Shown here one piece after another: positions 1 through 9,034 of a stretch of 64,000 nucleotides of DNA. Origin of the DNA: Aquipuribacter sp051216895 (GTDB lineage Bacteria > Actinomycetota > Actinomycetes > Actinomycetales > JBBAYJ01); assembly GCF_051216895.1 (NCBI RefSeq), contig NZ_JBPKAO010000011.1:1-64000 (forward strand), written 5' to 3'. Position numbers and translations under genes: made by a program. Below the pieces are notes generated by a model that was given only the letters and a program-made list of their open reading frames with translations, did no database searches and had not been told where the DNA came from. How positions within the stretch are numbered: position 1 is the first letter of the stretch; each line of letters begins with the position of its first letter.

Positions 1-77
1 ACCACGAAAGATCCGGGCTAGAACGATGCTGAACGCAGAGATTGTGTTTGTCGAGCGTCCAGCAGTGTGATCTGGCA

Positions 78-1955
78 CTAGCTCTTGGCGTCTAGCGACG
101 GCATTGACGTATTGGCTTCCTCTGGTGAGTTGGGGTCCTCTCTCATCTCAGCCAGGGGTGGGCCAAAATCAAACTCCCGCAAACCGCGTATTTGCTCCCA
201 GTAGCGCTCCTGCAGAGCGACATGCCGATCGAGGTCAATCAGAGTGATGTGCTCGGAGAAGGACTGCTGCAACTTGACGTCAACCTCGGCAAGGCGTTGG
301 GCGAGTTCAAGCGCCAGCATGTAGGCCCCAGCTTCGAGTACGGTTGTTCTGGTGCTATGAAGGCGGCGGCGATCCTCTAGACTATCGTTGGTTGCGTGAT
401 ACAAAAAGGCTCTGCCACCGTCGAATCTCGAGCGTAAAGAAATGTGACTGAACTCGCTGAGGGCGCGAAAAAGGGGACCGCCGCGCTTCCAGCCAGCGAG
501 TTCTAACCAACGGGAGCCACCTCCCCGAGGATTCTCGTCCTGTCGGGCGGCGCGTGAAGGCTTAAGGCGATGGGCGCGCGCCCGGCTGGTCTGTTCAAGT
601 ACCACTCTCATGGCACTAAGCGAATGGTCTGAGTCTTCCAGCCACAGATTAACTGCTGAACGGAGAGCGCACCCAGCGGCGGTCAAAGCCTCTCTTTCTT
701 TCCCTTCGGACCAAGTCGCTAGCAGCGTAGCAACACTCGAGAAGGCGGAGTATCGAAATAGCGCAGCGAGAAGCTTGCCGGGGTCGTAGTCACCCGCGAG
801 TTCCTCGGCCTCGTTTTCAAAGGCCTTTCTCGCTCGTTGGAAGGCTCGGGCGCGCCGTTCGTAGATGCAGTTGCTCGCACGGAACATGTAAAAAGCATCT
901 GCCTGCCCCAGTTCCTCGAGAGCACTCACTCCAAGCAGTGCTTTGCGGTGTGCCTCCGTCCAGCCCTGCAGCACCTGAGCGTCGTGACGATCTAAAGATA
1001 GGAACTCGACAGGAGCAAAGAACGTTTTCGCCAGTGGGTGGCTGGACGTGACGCGACCGCCCAAAGTAAAGTCAAGGATGTCTTCGTCCTGATCGTCTGG
1101 CCACTGGGGCCGCGAGTCAAGGAGAGCCGCTATGTTGACCTCGGATTCGCCAGCCAATCGCTTGAGGCAGCCCATTATGTGGGCCTGTACACTTGAGAGC
1201 ACCTCCGTGACAAGGAGTACCATCTGATCGTATTCTTGCTCACCATATTGTGCCTTGCCCGTCCCCCAGGCCGCCAAGGCCTCATGTTGAAAGGCCGCGA
1301 CAAGGGGACCTCGAGCATGAATCAACTCAGACAACTCTGCCCAAAGGCGCCCCATCTCTGGCGTGAGGTAGTCGCTCCATACGCGTGCAATGAATTCCTG
1401 ATCGTCTTCACTTGCAGTCCGGACTAGGTTACGAGCCTCAGCAATGTTTACGGTCCATCGTTCAATCTGAGCTCGGGTAATAACAACAGCCGACAGGCTG
1501 CGGCCGGCCTTGAGGCAGCGGATGGCTTCCACCGTCTGATCTTGGCTCCACAGGAGGTGACTCGACCAATCGGACGGACCGAGGATGTTGTTGTTCGTGC
1601 TCCAGGTTGCACCGCAACGGTGTGCCACATAATCCAAGCGTGGAAGTGGCATTAATAGCGCGGAAGCCTTGCCTGGTAGACCATAGTGTGTCCCGAACGC
1701 CTCCTGTTTTGTGGACATGGATGTAGTCATCGCATGCCAGAGTTCCTCGTCAAGCTCTCGCTGGAGTGCAACCAGTTCGTCGGCCGTGCGAGGCCTACTT
1801 CCCACTGACCTCATCAGGCGCTGAAGCCGCCGTCGACCCTTCCGGTCACCCTGGGCGCGGCGAACCCGCACCAGAACTTCCGCGTACGGATCGGTTTTAG
1901 ACTGAACCACGACGGCACAGTAGCGGCTTGGCTCCTCAGCCTGGCTTCGGGCCAT
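78..1955 (-). CDS. Unrecognised 625-aa protein with a duplicated RxxxE / LSExxH module
   Basis: I recognise no family. The protein is soluble-looking, rich in helices, with no signal peptide or membrane segment. A repeated pattern is visible: R161-A-Q-I-E165 followed 43 residues later by LSELIH (208-213), and R450-V-V-L-E454 followed 45 residues later by LSEFSH (499-504). This suggests an internal duplication of a helical domain; the arrangement recalls HEPN-like or DUF5677-like helical domains, but that is inference. Base composition is clearly lower in GC than the rest of the window, indicating transfer. The start at 1955 has no clear Shine-Dalgarno sequence and sits only about 20 bases from a hairpin repeat, so the true start could be internal. 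Position beside a type I restriction operon in a mobile element makes a defence role possible. Confidence 0.6.
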   Translation of the reverse strand: MARSQAEEPSRYCAVVVQSKTDPYAEVLVRVRRAQGDRKGRRRLQRLMRSVGSRPRTADELVALQRELDEELWHAMTTSMSTKQEAFGTHYGLPGKASALLMPLPRLDYVAHRCGATWSTNNNILGPSDWSSHLLWSQDQTVEAIRCLKAGRSLSAVVITRAQIERWTVNIAEARNLVRTASEDDQEFIARVWSDYLTPEMGRLWAELSELIHARGPLVAAFQHEALAAWGTGKAQYGEQEYDQMVLLVTEVLSSVQAHIMGCLKRLAGESEVNIAALLDSRPQWPDDQDEDILDFTLGGRVTSSHPLAKTFFAPVEFLSLDRHDAQVLQGWTEAHRKALLGVSALEELGQADAFYMFRASNCIYERRARAFQRARKAFENEAEELAGDYDPGKLLAALFRYSAFSSVATLLATWSEGKEREALTAAGCALRSAVNLWLEDSDHSLSAMRVVLEQTSRARAHRLKPSRAARQDENPRGGGSRWLELAGWKRGGPLFRALSEFSHISLRSRFDGGRAFLYHATNDSLEDRRRLHSTRTTVLEAGAYMLALELAQRLAEVDVKLQQSFSEHITLIDLDRHVALQERYWEQIRGLREFDFGPPLAEMREDPNSPEEANTSMPSLDAKS

Positions 1956-1975
1956 CCGTCATGCGCAGTCAGGCG

Positions 1976-2058
1976 GGCGGCGCGAACGGCGCTTGCGCCG
2001 CACGCGCAAGCCGCCCGCCGTCGCGCCGCGCGAAGCGCGGCGTCTTGATTCTATAGAG
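1976..2058. repeat. Double-hairpin repeat, copy 1
   Basis: Two perfect stems are visible. The first is GCTTGCGC / GCGCAAGC (1991-1998 and 2004-2011, 5-base loop). The second is CGCCGCGC / GCGCGGCG (2024-2031 and 2035-2042) closed by a GAA triloop. Bases 1976-2015 are identical over 40 of 40 positions to the reverse complement of 51510-51549. Similarity continues through the second stem and into the flanking CTATAGAGG-like sequence (about 2047-2058). It lies immediately upstream of the 625-aa gene, not at a visible gene end. Confidence 0.85.
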
Positions 2059-2336
2059 GCGTATTCGGCAGCTTGACGGCCACGGGCACTGTCATGGGGC
2101 GATGCGGGGGCACAGGAGACAGCCGATCCAGAAGCGGTTGCCATCCACGAGCGGTGCCGTTGCCGAAGCGGGCGATCACGAGGCCTGGCGTGCTCCGCAT
2201 GATGCGCTCGGCGTAATATCTGAAGCGACGTCGTCGACAGGCAGATCGCGGACGTCACTCGCCGGGCTTGACGCTGCGGCTCTATGTACGCCGAGGATCA
2301 GGCACGCTCGGCCCTCGAGTTCTCCACGACAACCGG

Positions 2337-2669
2337 TTACGATGTCCCATCGGGTGGCTTGGGAACGTCGAGTCCGCTTGAGGAACCGTCTTGCGGCGGC
2401 TGCCCCTCATTCACTTCTCCAATGAGGTCCCGGAGTCCTTCTCGGGCGCTGTGGGCCGCTTCTTCTTGCCGAGCTCGGCGGGCTGAAATGCTCTTTCTGG
2501 CAGCGAAAAGCCCCGCTCCTGCCGCGGTCGCAATGAGCACCCCAGCAGCGAATGCTCGCGGGGTGGCTCTCGCCGTTGCTGCTGTTTCAATACTTTCGAT
2601 GAGTTTCTCGACACCGCCAGCGGCGTTCGCCCGCACTACGATATCTTGGTAGGCGCCCAAGTTTCCCAC
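2337..2669 (-). CDS. Small membrane-anchored protein, 110 aa, unknown function
   Basis: The GTG start at 2669 is preceded by a strong AAGGAG eight bases upstream on the minus strand, which supports a real gene. The N-terminal half is helical and acidic/alanine-rich. One hydrophobic stretch (about residues 39-57, AFAAGVLIATAAGAGLFAA) looks like a single membrane segment. It is followed by a basic cluster (RKSISARRARQ) and a charged tail ending PPDGTS, so an N-out/C-in or tail-anchored topology is plausible. I recognise no family. It lies between hsdR and the 625-aa gene on the same strand, and the 286 bases downstream to 2051 hold no convincing gene. It may be accessory to the neighbouring 625-aa protein, but only position says so. 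Confidence 0.55.
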   Translation of the reverse strand: MGNLGAYQDIVVRANAAGGVEKLIESIETAATARATPRAFAAGVLIATAAGAGLFAARKSISARRARQEEAAHSAREGLRDLIGEVNEGQPPQDGSSSGLDVPKPPDGTS

Positions 2670-2802
2670 TCTGCCACTCTCCTTAAAGGCGCAAGCGCCA
2701 ATCTGCGGTCAATACTGATTTTGCGGCGGGCGTTCCGTGCGGACTCTGTCGACAGGCGTGCCGTGCTGATGTCAGGGCCAGAGCCAGCACGAGCGCGGCG
2801 TC

Positions 2803-5800
2803 CTAGGTCACATCTACGGTCGCCCACTCGTAGAACATCCGCGAGATGTCATGCAGCAGCCGGTCTACTTCCACGCCGTCACCGAAGAAGTAGTCAGCGC
2901 GCTCGTTGTGCGCGCCCTGGTTGTCGGCCACCGCACCTAGAACCGAGTCGCGCAGGTCAGGGCTCTCGGCGAACTGCTTCGGCGTGTTCGCCTTCGCCTG
3001 CTGGCGCAGGGCATCGTCGGCGAGGAGTGTGCGCAGTAGCGCCTCGACGAAGGAGGTGTTGTTGCCCTCGGACAGGCCTTCCTCACCAAAAAGGCCGTTA
3101 AGCCGGTCGATGACCGCCCGCATCGCGACAAGCTTCGGGTCCTTCGCTATGCCGCTGCCGGCGGCGGTGACGCCCTTGAGCCCGATCTCGTCCTGGCCGA
3201 GGGACAGGTCCCGCTGCCCCTTGTCGACCGCCTTCACCGAGGTGAGGACGAGCCCGGTTAGGTCGATCGGGGCCGTGTAGCTGCTCCCGCGGATGACGCG
3301 CTCGAGCAGGCGCAGGTAGATCGCGCGCTTTGCGAGCTGACCGTCGCCGTAGTCGACGATCTGGCTGAGGAAGTCGTAGACGCGGACGAACGAGCCGACG
3401 TCCTTGCGGAACATGTCGAGCGCGTCTTGCGCGGCACGATCCTCGTCGGCGATGGCGGACGTCATCCGCTCGGCGAAGCGACGCTTGGCGGGAGCGACCC
3501 CGGCCGTGAGGGCACTATTTCCCTTTTCGTGGACCCACGCATGGGCGACCCGGTCGACCTCTTCGTCGGTGAAGATGCCGGCCTGGTCGAGCTTGCGGCT
3601 GACGTCGTAGACCTGGTTGGGGTCGGTGGAGGTCTCGAGGAACGCGGTGGTGAAGTACGGCTCGAACGTCTTGCGGATCTCCTCGGGCTCGTTGACGAAG
3701 TCGAGGACGAACACGTCGTTTTTCGTCTTCACGAGGCCCGAGGGGCGGCGGTGGGTGCGGTTAAGCCGGGACAGGGTCTGCACGGCAGTGACCCCTGAGA
3801 GCTGCCGGTCCACGTACATCGCACAGAGCAGCTGCTCGTCGAAGCCGGTCTGGAACTTGTTCGCGACGATCATCACCCTGTACGCGTCCGTGTGGAACGT
3901 GCCGGCGAGGTCGTACACGCCCGGGTTGAGGTTCGACTCCGTGTACGGAGACTCGACACCGGCGAGGCCGGCGCCAACGAACGACACCTCGTCGTCGTCC
4001 ACGGATCCGGAGAAAGCGACGAGGGTTCGGTAGTCGTAGGTGGCGTCCTGGGCGACTCGCTGGGCGATGTAGCGGTCGATGGCCGCCTTGTACCGGACAG
4101 CGGACTTGCGGGAATCGGCGACGACCATCGCCTTGGCGTGGCCCTCGAGCCGGTCGGCAACCTGGTCGTGGAAGTGGTCGACGATGACGGCAGCCTTCTG
4201 GGCGATGGTCTGCGGGTTGGCCCGTACCCACCGCATCACCTGCTTGGTCGCCTCGCCCTGGTCGACCTCCGCGCTGCTCGCGGCGCCCTTCACCTTCTCG
4301 GCGATCTCGAACGCCGTCCGGTAGGAGTGGTAGCCGGCGAGCACGTCGAGGATGTACTCCTCCTCAATCGCCTGCCGCATTGAGTACACGTGGAACGGCA
4401 CCGGCTTAGAGTCCGGGTTGTGGAGGTCTGGCTGTCGGCCGAACATGTCGAGGGTCTTGCCCTTGGGCGTGGCCGTGAAGGCGAAGTAGGAGATGTTTTC
4501 GCTCGCAGCGACCTCGCTGGCCTCTGCGGCCAGCAACGCCTCCACGTCGATCTCTCCGCCGTCCTCCAGGGCCGTGACCTCGTCCTTGGTGAGAACGGCC
4601 CGCAGCTTTGAGGCGACCTGCCCGGACTGCGACGAGTGCGCCTCGTCGGCGATGACAGCGAACGTCTTGCTCTTGAGCCCGGCGTTGGCGCGGATCTCTG
4701 CCATCGCGAACGGAAACGTCTGGATCGTCACCACGATGATCCGCTTGCCGTCCATCAGGTGCCTTGCCAGAAGCCCGGACTTCGACCCACCCGCGCGACG
4801 GGCAGCGTCGGCGTCGATGGTCGCTACAAACCCCGTCCCTCGGTCGATCTGACGGATCGCCGCCTGCAACTGGGAGTCGAGGACGTTGCGGTCGGTGACG
4901 ACGATGACGGAGTCGAACACCGGCTCGTCGTCCACCTGCAGACGCGCGAGGCGGTGCGCGGTCCACGAGATCGAGTTCGTCTTCCCCGACCCGGCCGAGT
5001 GCTGGATCAGGTACCGGTGCCCCGGCCCCTCGGCCGCGGCGGCCTCGATCAGCTTCGTGACGGCCTCCCACTGGTGGTAGCGGGGGAAAATGATCTTCTC
5101 GCCGTCGACGAGGACGAAGCGGTGGAGAATGTCTAGCCACGCCTCCCGCTGCAGGACTCGATCCCAAAGGTACGAGGTCGCCGACCCCGCGGGGTTCGCC
5201 GGGTTGCCCGAGGCGCCGTCGGAGTGTCCCGTATTGAACGGCAGGAACCACGTGTCCTCGCCTTGCAGACGCGTGGTCATCCACACCTCGTCGTTCGACA
5301 TCGCGAAGTGCACGACCGCCCGGTTGCCGAACCCGAGCAGCGGCTGCACCCGTCCGGTGCCTTTGTCCTTCGGGCGACGGTCGGTCCGGTACTGCGCGAT
5401 CGCGTCACCGACGGACTGCGTGAAGTCCGTCTTCAGCTCCGCCGTCGCTACGGGGATGCCGTTGACGAAGAACACCAGGTCGATCGACCGGTTGTCGGCG
5501 GTCGAGAAGTGCACCTGCCGCATCACCCGCAACCGCACCGCCTCATGGCGCTCCACGGTCGTCGGGTTCTTCGTCGACTCCGGTCTCGGCTCACTCATAA
5601 CGAACTTGGCTGGCGTTGAGGTGAAGCCGTTCCGGAGCACGCTAATCACGCCGCCGCCGTTCGCCAGGGGCATGTCGAGCACCTTCACCAGCCGGTTCAG
5701 CACCAACCGCTGCTGCTGCGCCTCCTGCGGACCCCCGACCGTAACCGCCTTCGCGTACTGCTCCGGCTGCGTCTCCGCCAACCACCCGAACACATCCGCC

Positions 5801-5916
5801 GGGTACAGGGCCAGCTCACGGTCATAGCCGGCGTCGCCGGGCGAGTACAGCCAGCCGTGCGCTTCCAGGTGTGCGCACAGTTCGTCCTCGAACGCCCGCT
5901 CGTGATGCCCCGCCAC
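2803..5916 (-). CDS. hsdR: Type I restriction enzyme R subunit (HsdR)
   Basis: ATP-dependent translocase and nuclease subunit of a type I restriction-modification complex. The N-terminal nuclease signature is D146 with E160-L-K162 (AELKTDF). Superfamily 2 helicase motifs follow in order: Walker A HSAGSGKT (306-313), DEAH (424-427), TAT (481-483) and a motif VI-like segment QTLSRLNRTHRR near residue 700. At 1037 aa it is full length for the family. The GTG start overlaps the TAG stop of hsdS by one base, so the two are translationally coupled. All the catalytic residues I can check are present, so the enzyme should be active. As cargo of the left part of the integrative element it probably defends the element or its host against phage and incoming DNA. 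Confidence 0.95.
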   Translation of the reverse strand: MAGHHERAFEDELCAHLEAHGWLYSPGDAGYDRELALYPADVFGWLAETQPEQYAKAVTVGGPQEAQQQRLVLNRLVKVLDMPLANGGGVISVLRNGFTSTPAKFVMSEPRPESTKNPTTVERHEAVRLRVMRQVHFSTADNRSIDLVFFVNGIPVATAELKTDFTQSVGDAIAQYRTDRRPKDKGTGRVQPLLGFGNRAVVHFAMSNDEVWMTTRLQGEDTWFLPFNTGHSDGASGNPANPAGSATSYLWDRVLQREAWLDILHRFVLVDGEKIIFPRYHQWEAVTKLIEAAAAEGPGHRYLIQHSAGSGKTNSISWTAHRLARLQVDDEPVFDSVIVVTDRNVLDSQLQAAIRQIDRGTGFVATIDADAARRAGGSKSGLLARHLMDGKRIIVVTIQTFPFAMAEIRANAGLKSKTFAVIADEAHSSQSGQVASKLRAVLTKDEVTALEDGGEIDVEALLAAEASEVAASENISYFAFTATPKGKTLDMFGRQPDLHNPDSKPVPFHVYSMRQAIEEEYILDVLAGYHSYRTAFEIAEKVKGAASSAEVDQGEATKQVMRWVRANPQTIAQKAAVIVDHFHDQVADRLEGHAKAMVVADSRKSAVRYKAAIDRYIAQRVAQDATYDYRTLVAFSGSVDDDEVSFVGAGLAGVESPYTESNLNPGVYDLAGTFHTDAYRVMIVANKFQTGFDEQLLCAMYVDRQLSGVTAVQTLSRLNRTHRRPSGLVKTKNDVFVLDFVNEPEEIRKTFEPYFTTAFLETSTDPNQVYDVSRKLDQAGIFTDEEVDRVAHAWVHEKGNSALTAGVAPAKRRFAERMTSAIADEDRAAQDALDMFRKDVGSFVRVYDFLSQIVDYGDGQLAKRAIYLRLLERVIRGSSYTAPIDLTGLVLTSVKAVDKGQRDLSLGQDEIGLKGVTAAGSGIAKDPKLVAMRAVIDRLNGLFGEEGLSEGNNTSFVEALLRTLLADDALRQQAKANTPKQFAESPDLRDSVLGAVADNQGAHNERADYFFGDGVEVDRLLHDISRMFYEWATVDVT

Positions 5917-7136
5917 TACGCCGCCTTCCCCCGCACATCGATTTGCCCCGTTACCGCCGCCGTTATGAGTGCGTCCCGGCGTTCCCGGGAGAGTTTGATG
6001 AGCCGCTCCGCCTCGACAGCGAGTAAGTCGATTCTGAGAATCTGCTCGTCTAGGTGGGAGACGATTGCGTGCTGCTGATCAAGGGTGGGGAGGGGAATCG
6101 GCAGGCTACGAATCGCGCTTACGTTGATGCGGCGGAAAGTGCTCCCTATCATCGCCGCCTCGATTTCGTGGCGAACCTCCGCCGCCATCAACGCGTAGCG
6201 CAGGAACTGCCCATCGACATCTACCTTGCGGCGGATGAGCACGGTTTCCTGTCCCAAGGCAAATTCGGGCGTCCCCGGAGCGACCGCGGAGACGAGCCCT
6301 ACGGACACGTTGCGAACGAAAAGAAGATCGCCAACTCTCGGGCGTCGACCCGCTGCTCTCAAGTGATCGAAAAATTCATGTGTCGTGAATTTGCTGTTCG
6401 ACAGATCAACCACTGCGCCCTGACATTCGCCGATGCTTGCGACAGGGTAGCGGTTGTCATCTTCAACGAAGGGCGCCGTCACATGTGCGCAATCAACTAC
6501 GTCTGCGACACGTCGAAGCACTGTACGTTGGTTTGTAGACCCAAGGGCGGCATTAGAGATAAGGGCACCACGGCGCTCGTTTAGGAGCTGTATCAGGCGC
6601 TGTTGCTCTTCGATAAGCGTGTCGATGCGCGCCGTCTCTCGGTCGAGGTAGTCGGCGACCACCACTTGCCGTGGGAGAGGAGGAGCTGGGACGCGAAGCG
6701 CCGCGACTTTATCAGCCGTGAAGTGAGGAATGGTCGCCGTAAAGCATGCAGCCTCGATCTCTCCTCTGCCAAGAGCCGATTGGAGGGCGTAGTCAAGGAA
6801 GCGCCCCGAGGTGCGGTGTGGAGAAGGTCGAAAACGAACAATCGAGTTCTGAAATCCCCATCCAGGGAGTGGGCGCCGCACAACGGCCGACCGTCCGTAA
6901 CCCGCACCACCCTCCACAACGACGACATCCTCTGCGCGAAGGTCCAGTCGTCGCATCTCCTCCTGCGCGAACCACATCTCCTTCGGCTCCAGGTCGACAA
7001 GACGTCCATCGGGCTGCACGTGCGCTGCTCGGAGGTAGGGTGCGGCGACGTCCGCGGCCGTTCGAGGCTCCGGTTGGATCATTTTCCCCAAGGTTACAGT
7101 CCCCAGTTGCTTGAGCATCATTTGCGGGAAGGTCAT
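5916..7136 (-). CDS. hsdS: Type I restriction specificity subunit (HsdS)
   Basis: DNA-recognition subunit, 406 aa, pairing with HsdM (methylation) and HsdM/HsdR (restriction). Two target-recognition domains are followed by conserved helical spacers of the usual type. The spacer after the first domain carries LDRETARIDTLIEEQQRLIQ (about 142-165). The second reads LDEQILRIDLLAVEAERL and ends RRDALITAAVTGQIDV, the classical C-terminal repeat of HsdS. Base composition dips inside the recognition domains, as is common in these fast-evolving regions. The start overlaps the hsdM stop by four bases (ATGA) and the stop overlaps the hsdR start by one, giving a tight hsdM-hsdS-hsdR operon. The recognised sequence cannot be predicted from here. 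Confidence 0.93.
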   Translation of the reverse strand: MTFPQMMLKQLGTVTLGKMIQPEPRTAADVAAPYLRAAHVQPDGRLVDLEPKEMWFAQEEMRRLDLRAEDVVVVEGGAGYGRSAVVRRPLPGWGFQNSIVRFRPSPHRTSGRFLDYALQSALGRGEIEAACFTATIPHFTADKVAALRVPAPPLPRQVVVADYLDRETARIDTLIEEQQRLIQLLNERRGALISNAALGSTNQRTVLRRVADVVDCAHVTAPFVEDDNRYPVASIGECQGAVVDLSNSKFTTHEFFDHLRAAGRRPRVGDLLFVRNVSVGLVSAVAPGTPEFALGQETVLIRRKVDVDGQFLRYALMAAEVRHEIEAAMIGSTFRRINVSAIRSLPIPLPTLDQQHAIVSHLDEQILRIDLLAVEAERLIKLSRERRDALITAAVTGQIDVRGKAA

Positions 7137-8878
7137 CCCTCCACCTCGCGCAGCAGCTCAAGGATCTTGGCGACCTGCTTCTCGAGGTCGGCGTCAATCT
7201 CGGCGAGTGGCCTGGGTGGGACGTACTTATAGAAGTGGCGAGTGAAGGGGATCTCGTAGCCGATCTTGACCTTGGTCCAGTCGACCCAGGCATCGGGCAC
7301 GTGGGGGGTGACCTCGGCGGCCATATAGGAGGTGACGACCTCGCGCATGCCGTCGGCGCCGCCGGTGGAGCCGCCGTAGGTGAAGGGAACGTTCTCAGTG
7401 TCGCGGTTCTTGCTGTCGGGCTTGGGCTCGCCCTTGCGGTCGCGGACGACCTCACCGGTCTCGTCGAGCAGGGGGCGCTCGACGGTGACGGTCCAGTACC
7501 CGAACTCGTCGGCGGTCAGGACCTTGGAGTAGTCGGTGTCGGCGACCTCGAAGCCGTCGTACAGCTTGAGGATGCGGTCACGGGCGGCGGCGTCGATCTC
7601 CCGGGACTTGTTGCCGAGGTTCTTGCGGAGCTTGGTCCAGAACGAGGTGGCGTCGATGAGCTGGACCTTGCCGCGCCGCTCCGGGCGCTTGGTGTTGTCG
7701 AGGACCCAGATGTAGGTGGCGATGCCGGTGTTGAAGAACATGTTCGTCGGCAGGCCGACGATGGCGTCGACGAGGTCGTTCTCCAGCAGCCAGCGGCGGA
7801 TCTCCGAGGGACCGGACCCAGCGCCGCCGTTGAACAGCGGTGAGCCGTTGAGGACGATGCCGGCGCGCCCGCCGCCCTCGTGCTCGGGGCGCATCTTGTG
7901 GGCGAGGTGGGTGAGGAACAGCATCTGCCCGTCGGAGACCGCCGGCAGACCGTGCCCGAACCTGCCAGTGGCACCGTCGCGGGTGCGTTCGGTCTTGACG
8001 AGTTTCTCCGAGGCCTTCCAGTCCACGCCGTAGGGCGGGTTGGACATGCAGAAGTCGAAGGTGCGCCCGGTGAACAGGTCCTCGGCGAGGGTGTCGCCGA
8101 GGCGGATGTTGGACGCGTCCTGCCCCTTGGCGATCATGTCAGACTTGCAGATCGCGTAGGACTGGTCGTTGATCTCCTGGCCGTACAGGCGCAGACGGGC
8201 GTCGGGGTTGCGGTCCAGCAGGCGCTCTTCTGCCACCGAGAGCATTCCGCCCGTGCCCGCGGTCGGGTCGTAGATCGACCGCACGGTGCCGGGCTCGAGC
8301 AGGCCCTCCTGCTCCTCGGCGAACAGCAGGTCGACCATCAGCCGGATTGCGTCGCGGGGGGTGTAGTGCTCACCGGCCTCTTCGTTCGAGGCTTCCGCGA
8401 ACTTGCGGATGAGCTCCTCGAACAGGTCGCCCATGTCGGCGTTGGAGATGGTGTCTGGGTGCAGGTCGACCTCGGCGAACCTGGACACGACGAGATATAG
8501 ACGGTTCTTCTCTGCCAGCGTGCCGATTTCGTTCTCGAACTTGAACCGCTCGAACACGTCGATGTCGGCGGAGAACTTCGTGAGGTAGTCGACGAGGTTT
8601 GCCTGCAGCCCGTCAGGGTCCGCGAGCAGCCCCGCGAAGTCGTACTGGCTTGTGTTCCAGAAGGCGAGGCCGGTGGCGCGCTTGATCTGCACCCGTAGGT
8701 TGCCGGGGTTGTCGTACTTGCCGGCCAGGTCGCGGACGACGCCTCGGTGGGGTTCGAGGATGCAGTCCAGACGCCGCAGGATCGTCATGGGCAGGATGAC
8801 GTTGCCGTACTGGTGCGGCTTGTAGACGCCGCGAAGCTGGTCCGCGATCGACCAGACGAAGTTGCCGAGTGTGCTCAC
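7133..8878 (-). CDS. hsdM: Type I restriction-modification methyltransferase (HsdM)
   Basis: N6-adenine methyltransferase subunit, 581 aa. An N-terminal HsdM-type helical domain (about 1-140) precedes the catalytic fold with the SAM-binding motif DPTAGTGGM (204-212) and the catalytic NPPYG (280-284), and the EHYTPRDAIRLMV segment before motif I is typical of the family. GTG start at 8878, the first gene of the operon. The 156 bases between it and the divergent-orientation-neighbour Nudix gene (whose stop is at 9035) must hold its promoter; I see no clear boxes there. Both catalytic motifs are intact, so methylation should be functional. Confidence 0.95.
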   Translation of the reverse strand: MSTLGNFVWSIADQLRGVYKPHQYGNVILPMTILRRLDCILEPHRGVVRDLAGKYDNPGNLRVQIKRATGLAFWNTSQYDFAGLLADPDGLQANLVDYLTKFSADIDVFERFKFENEIGTLAEKNRLYLVVSRFAEVDLHPDTISNADMGDLFEELIRKFAEASNEEAGEHYTPRDAIRLMVDLLFAEEQEGLLEPGTVRSIYDPTAGTGGMLSVAEERLLDRNPDARLRLYGQEINDQSYAICKSDMIAKGQDASNIRLGDTLAEDLFTGRTFDFCMSNPPYGVDWKASEKLVKTERTRDGATGRFGHGLPAVSDGQMLFLTHLAHKMRPEHEGGGRAGIVLNGSPLFNGGAGSGPSEIRRWLLENDLVDAIVGLPTNMFFNTGIATYIWVLDNTKRPERRGKVQLIDATSFWTKLRKNLGNKSREIDAAARDRILKLYDGFEVADTDYSKVLTADEFGYWTVTVERPLLDETGEVVRDRKGEPKPDSKNRDTENVPFTYGGSTGGADGMREVVTSYMAAEVTPHVPDAWVDWTKVKIGYEIPFTRHFYKYVPPRPLAEIDADLEKQVAKILELLREVEG

Positions 8879-9034
8879 CGCGTTGCCTGTCCCCGCCCCG
8901 TGCTCGTCATCGTCGCTGGTCGCGGTCAGTCTGCCGCAGCGGTGAGGACGGTGTGGACGGGTTGAGACATTGAGCTCCCGGCCGCCACCGGTCCGAGAGT
9001 CGCAAGGTGTCCACCACCGCGTACGGGACTCTCG

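Noticed and set aside
2051..2200. Minus-strand 49-codon frame ending at the conserved TAG of the hairpin repeat flank
   Set aside because: Reads somewhat like protein but has no ribosome binding site, no recognisable family and a stop shortly upstream; more likely a gene remnant or chance.
2102..2652. Plus-strand frames opposite the small membrane protein gene
   Set aside because: Composition is that of shadow frames, no ribosome binding site, and the opposite strand has a strong one.
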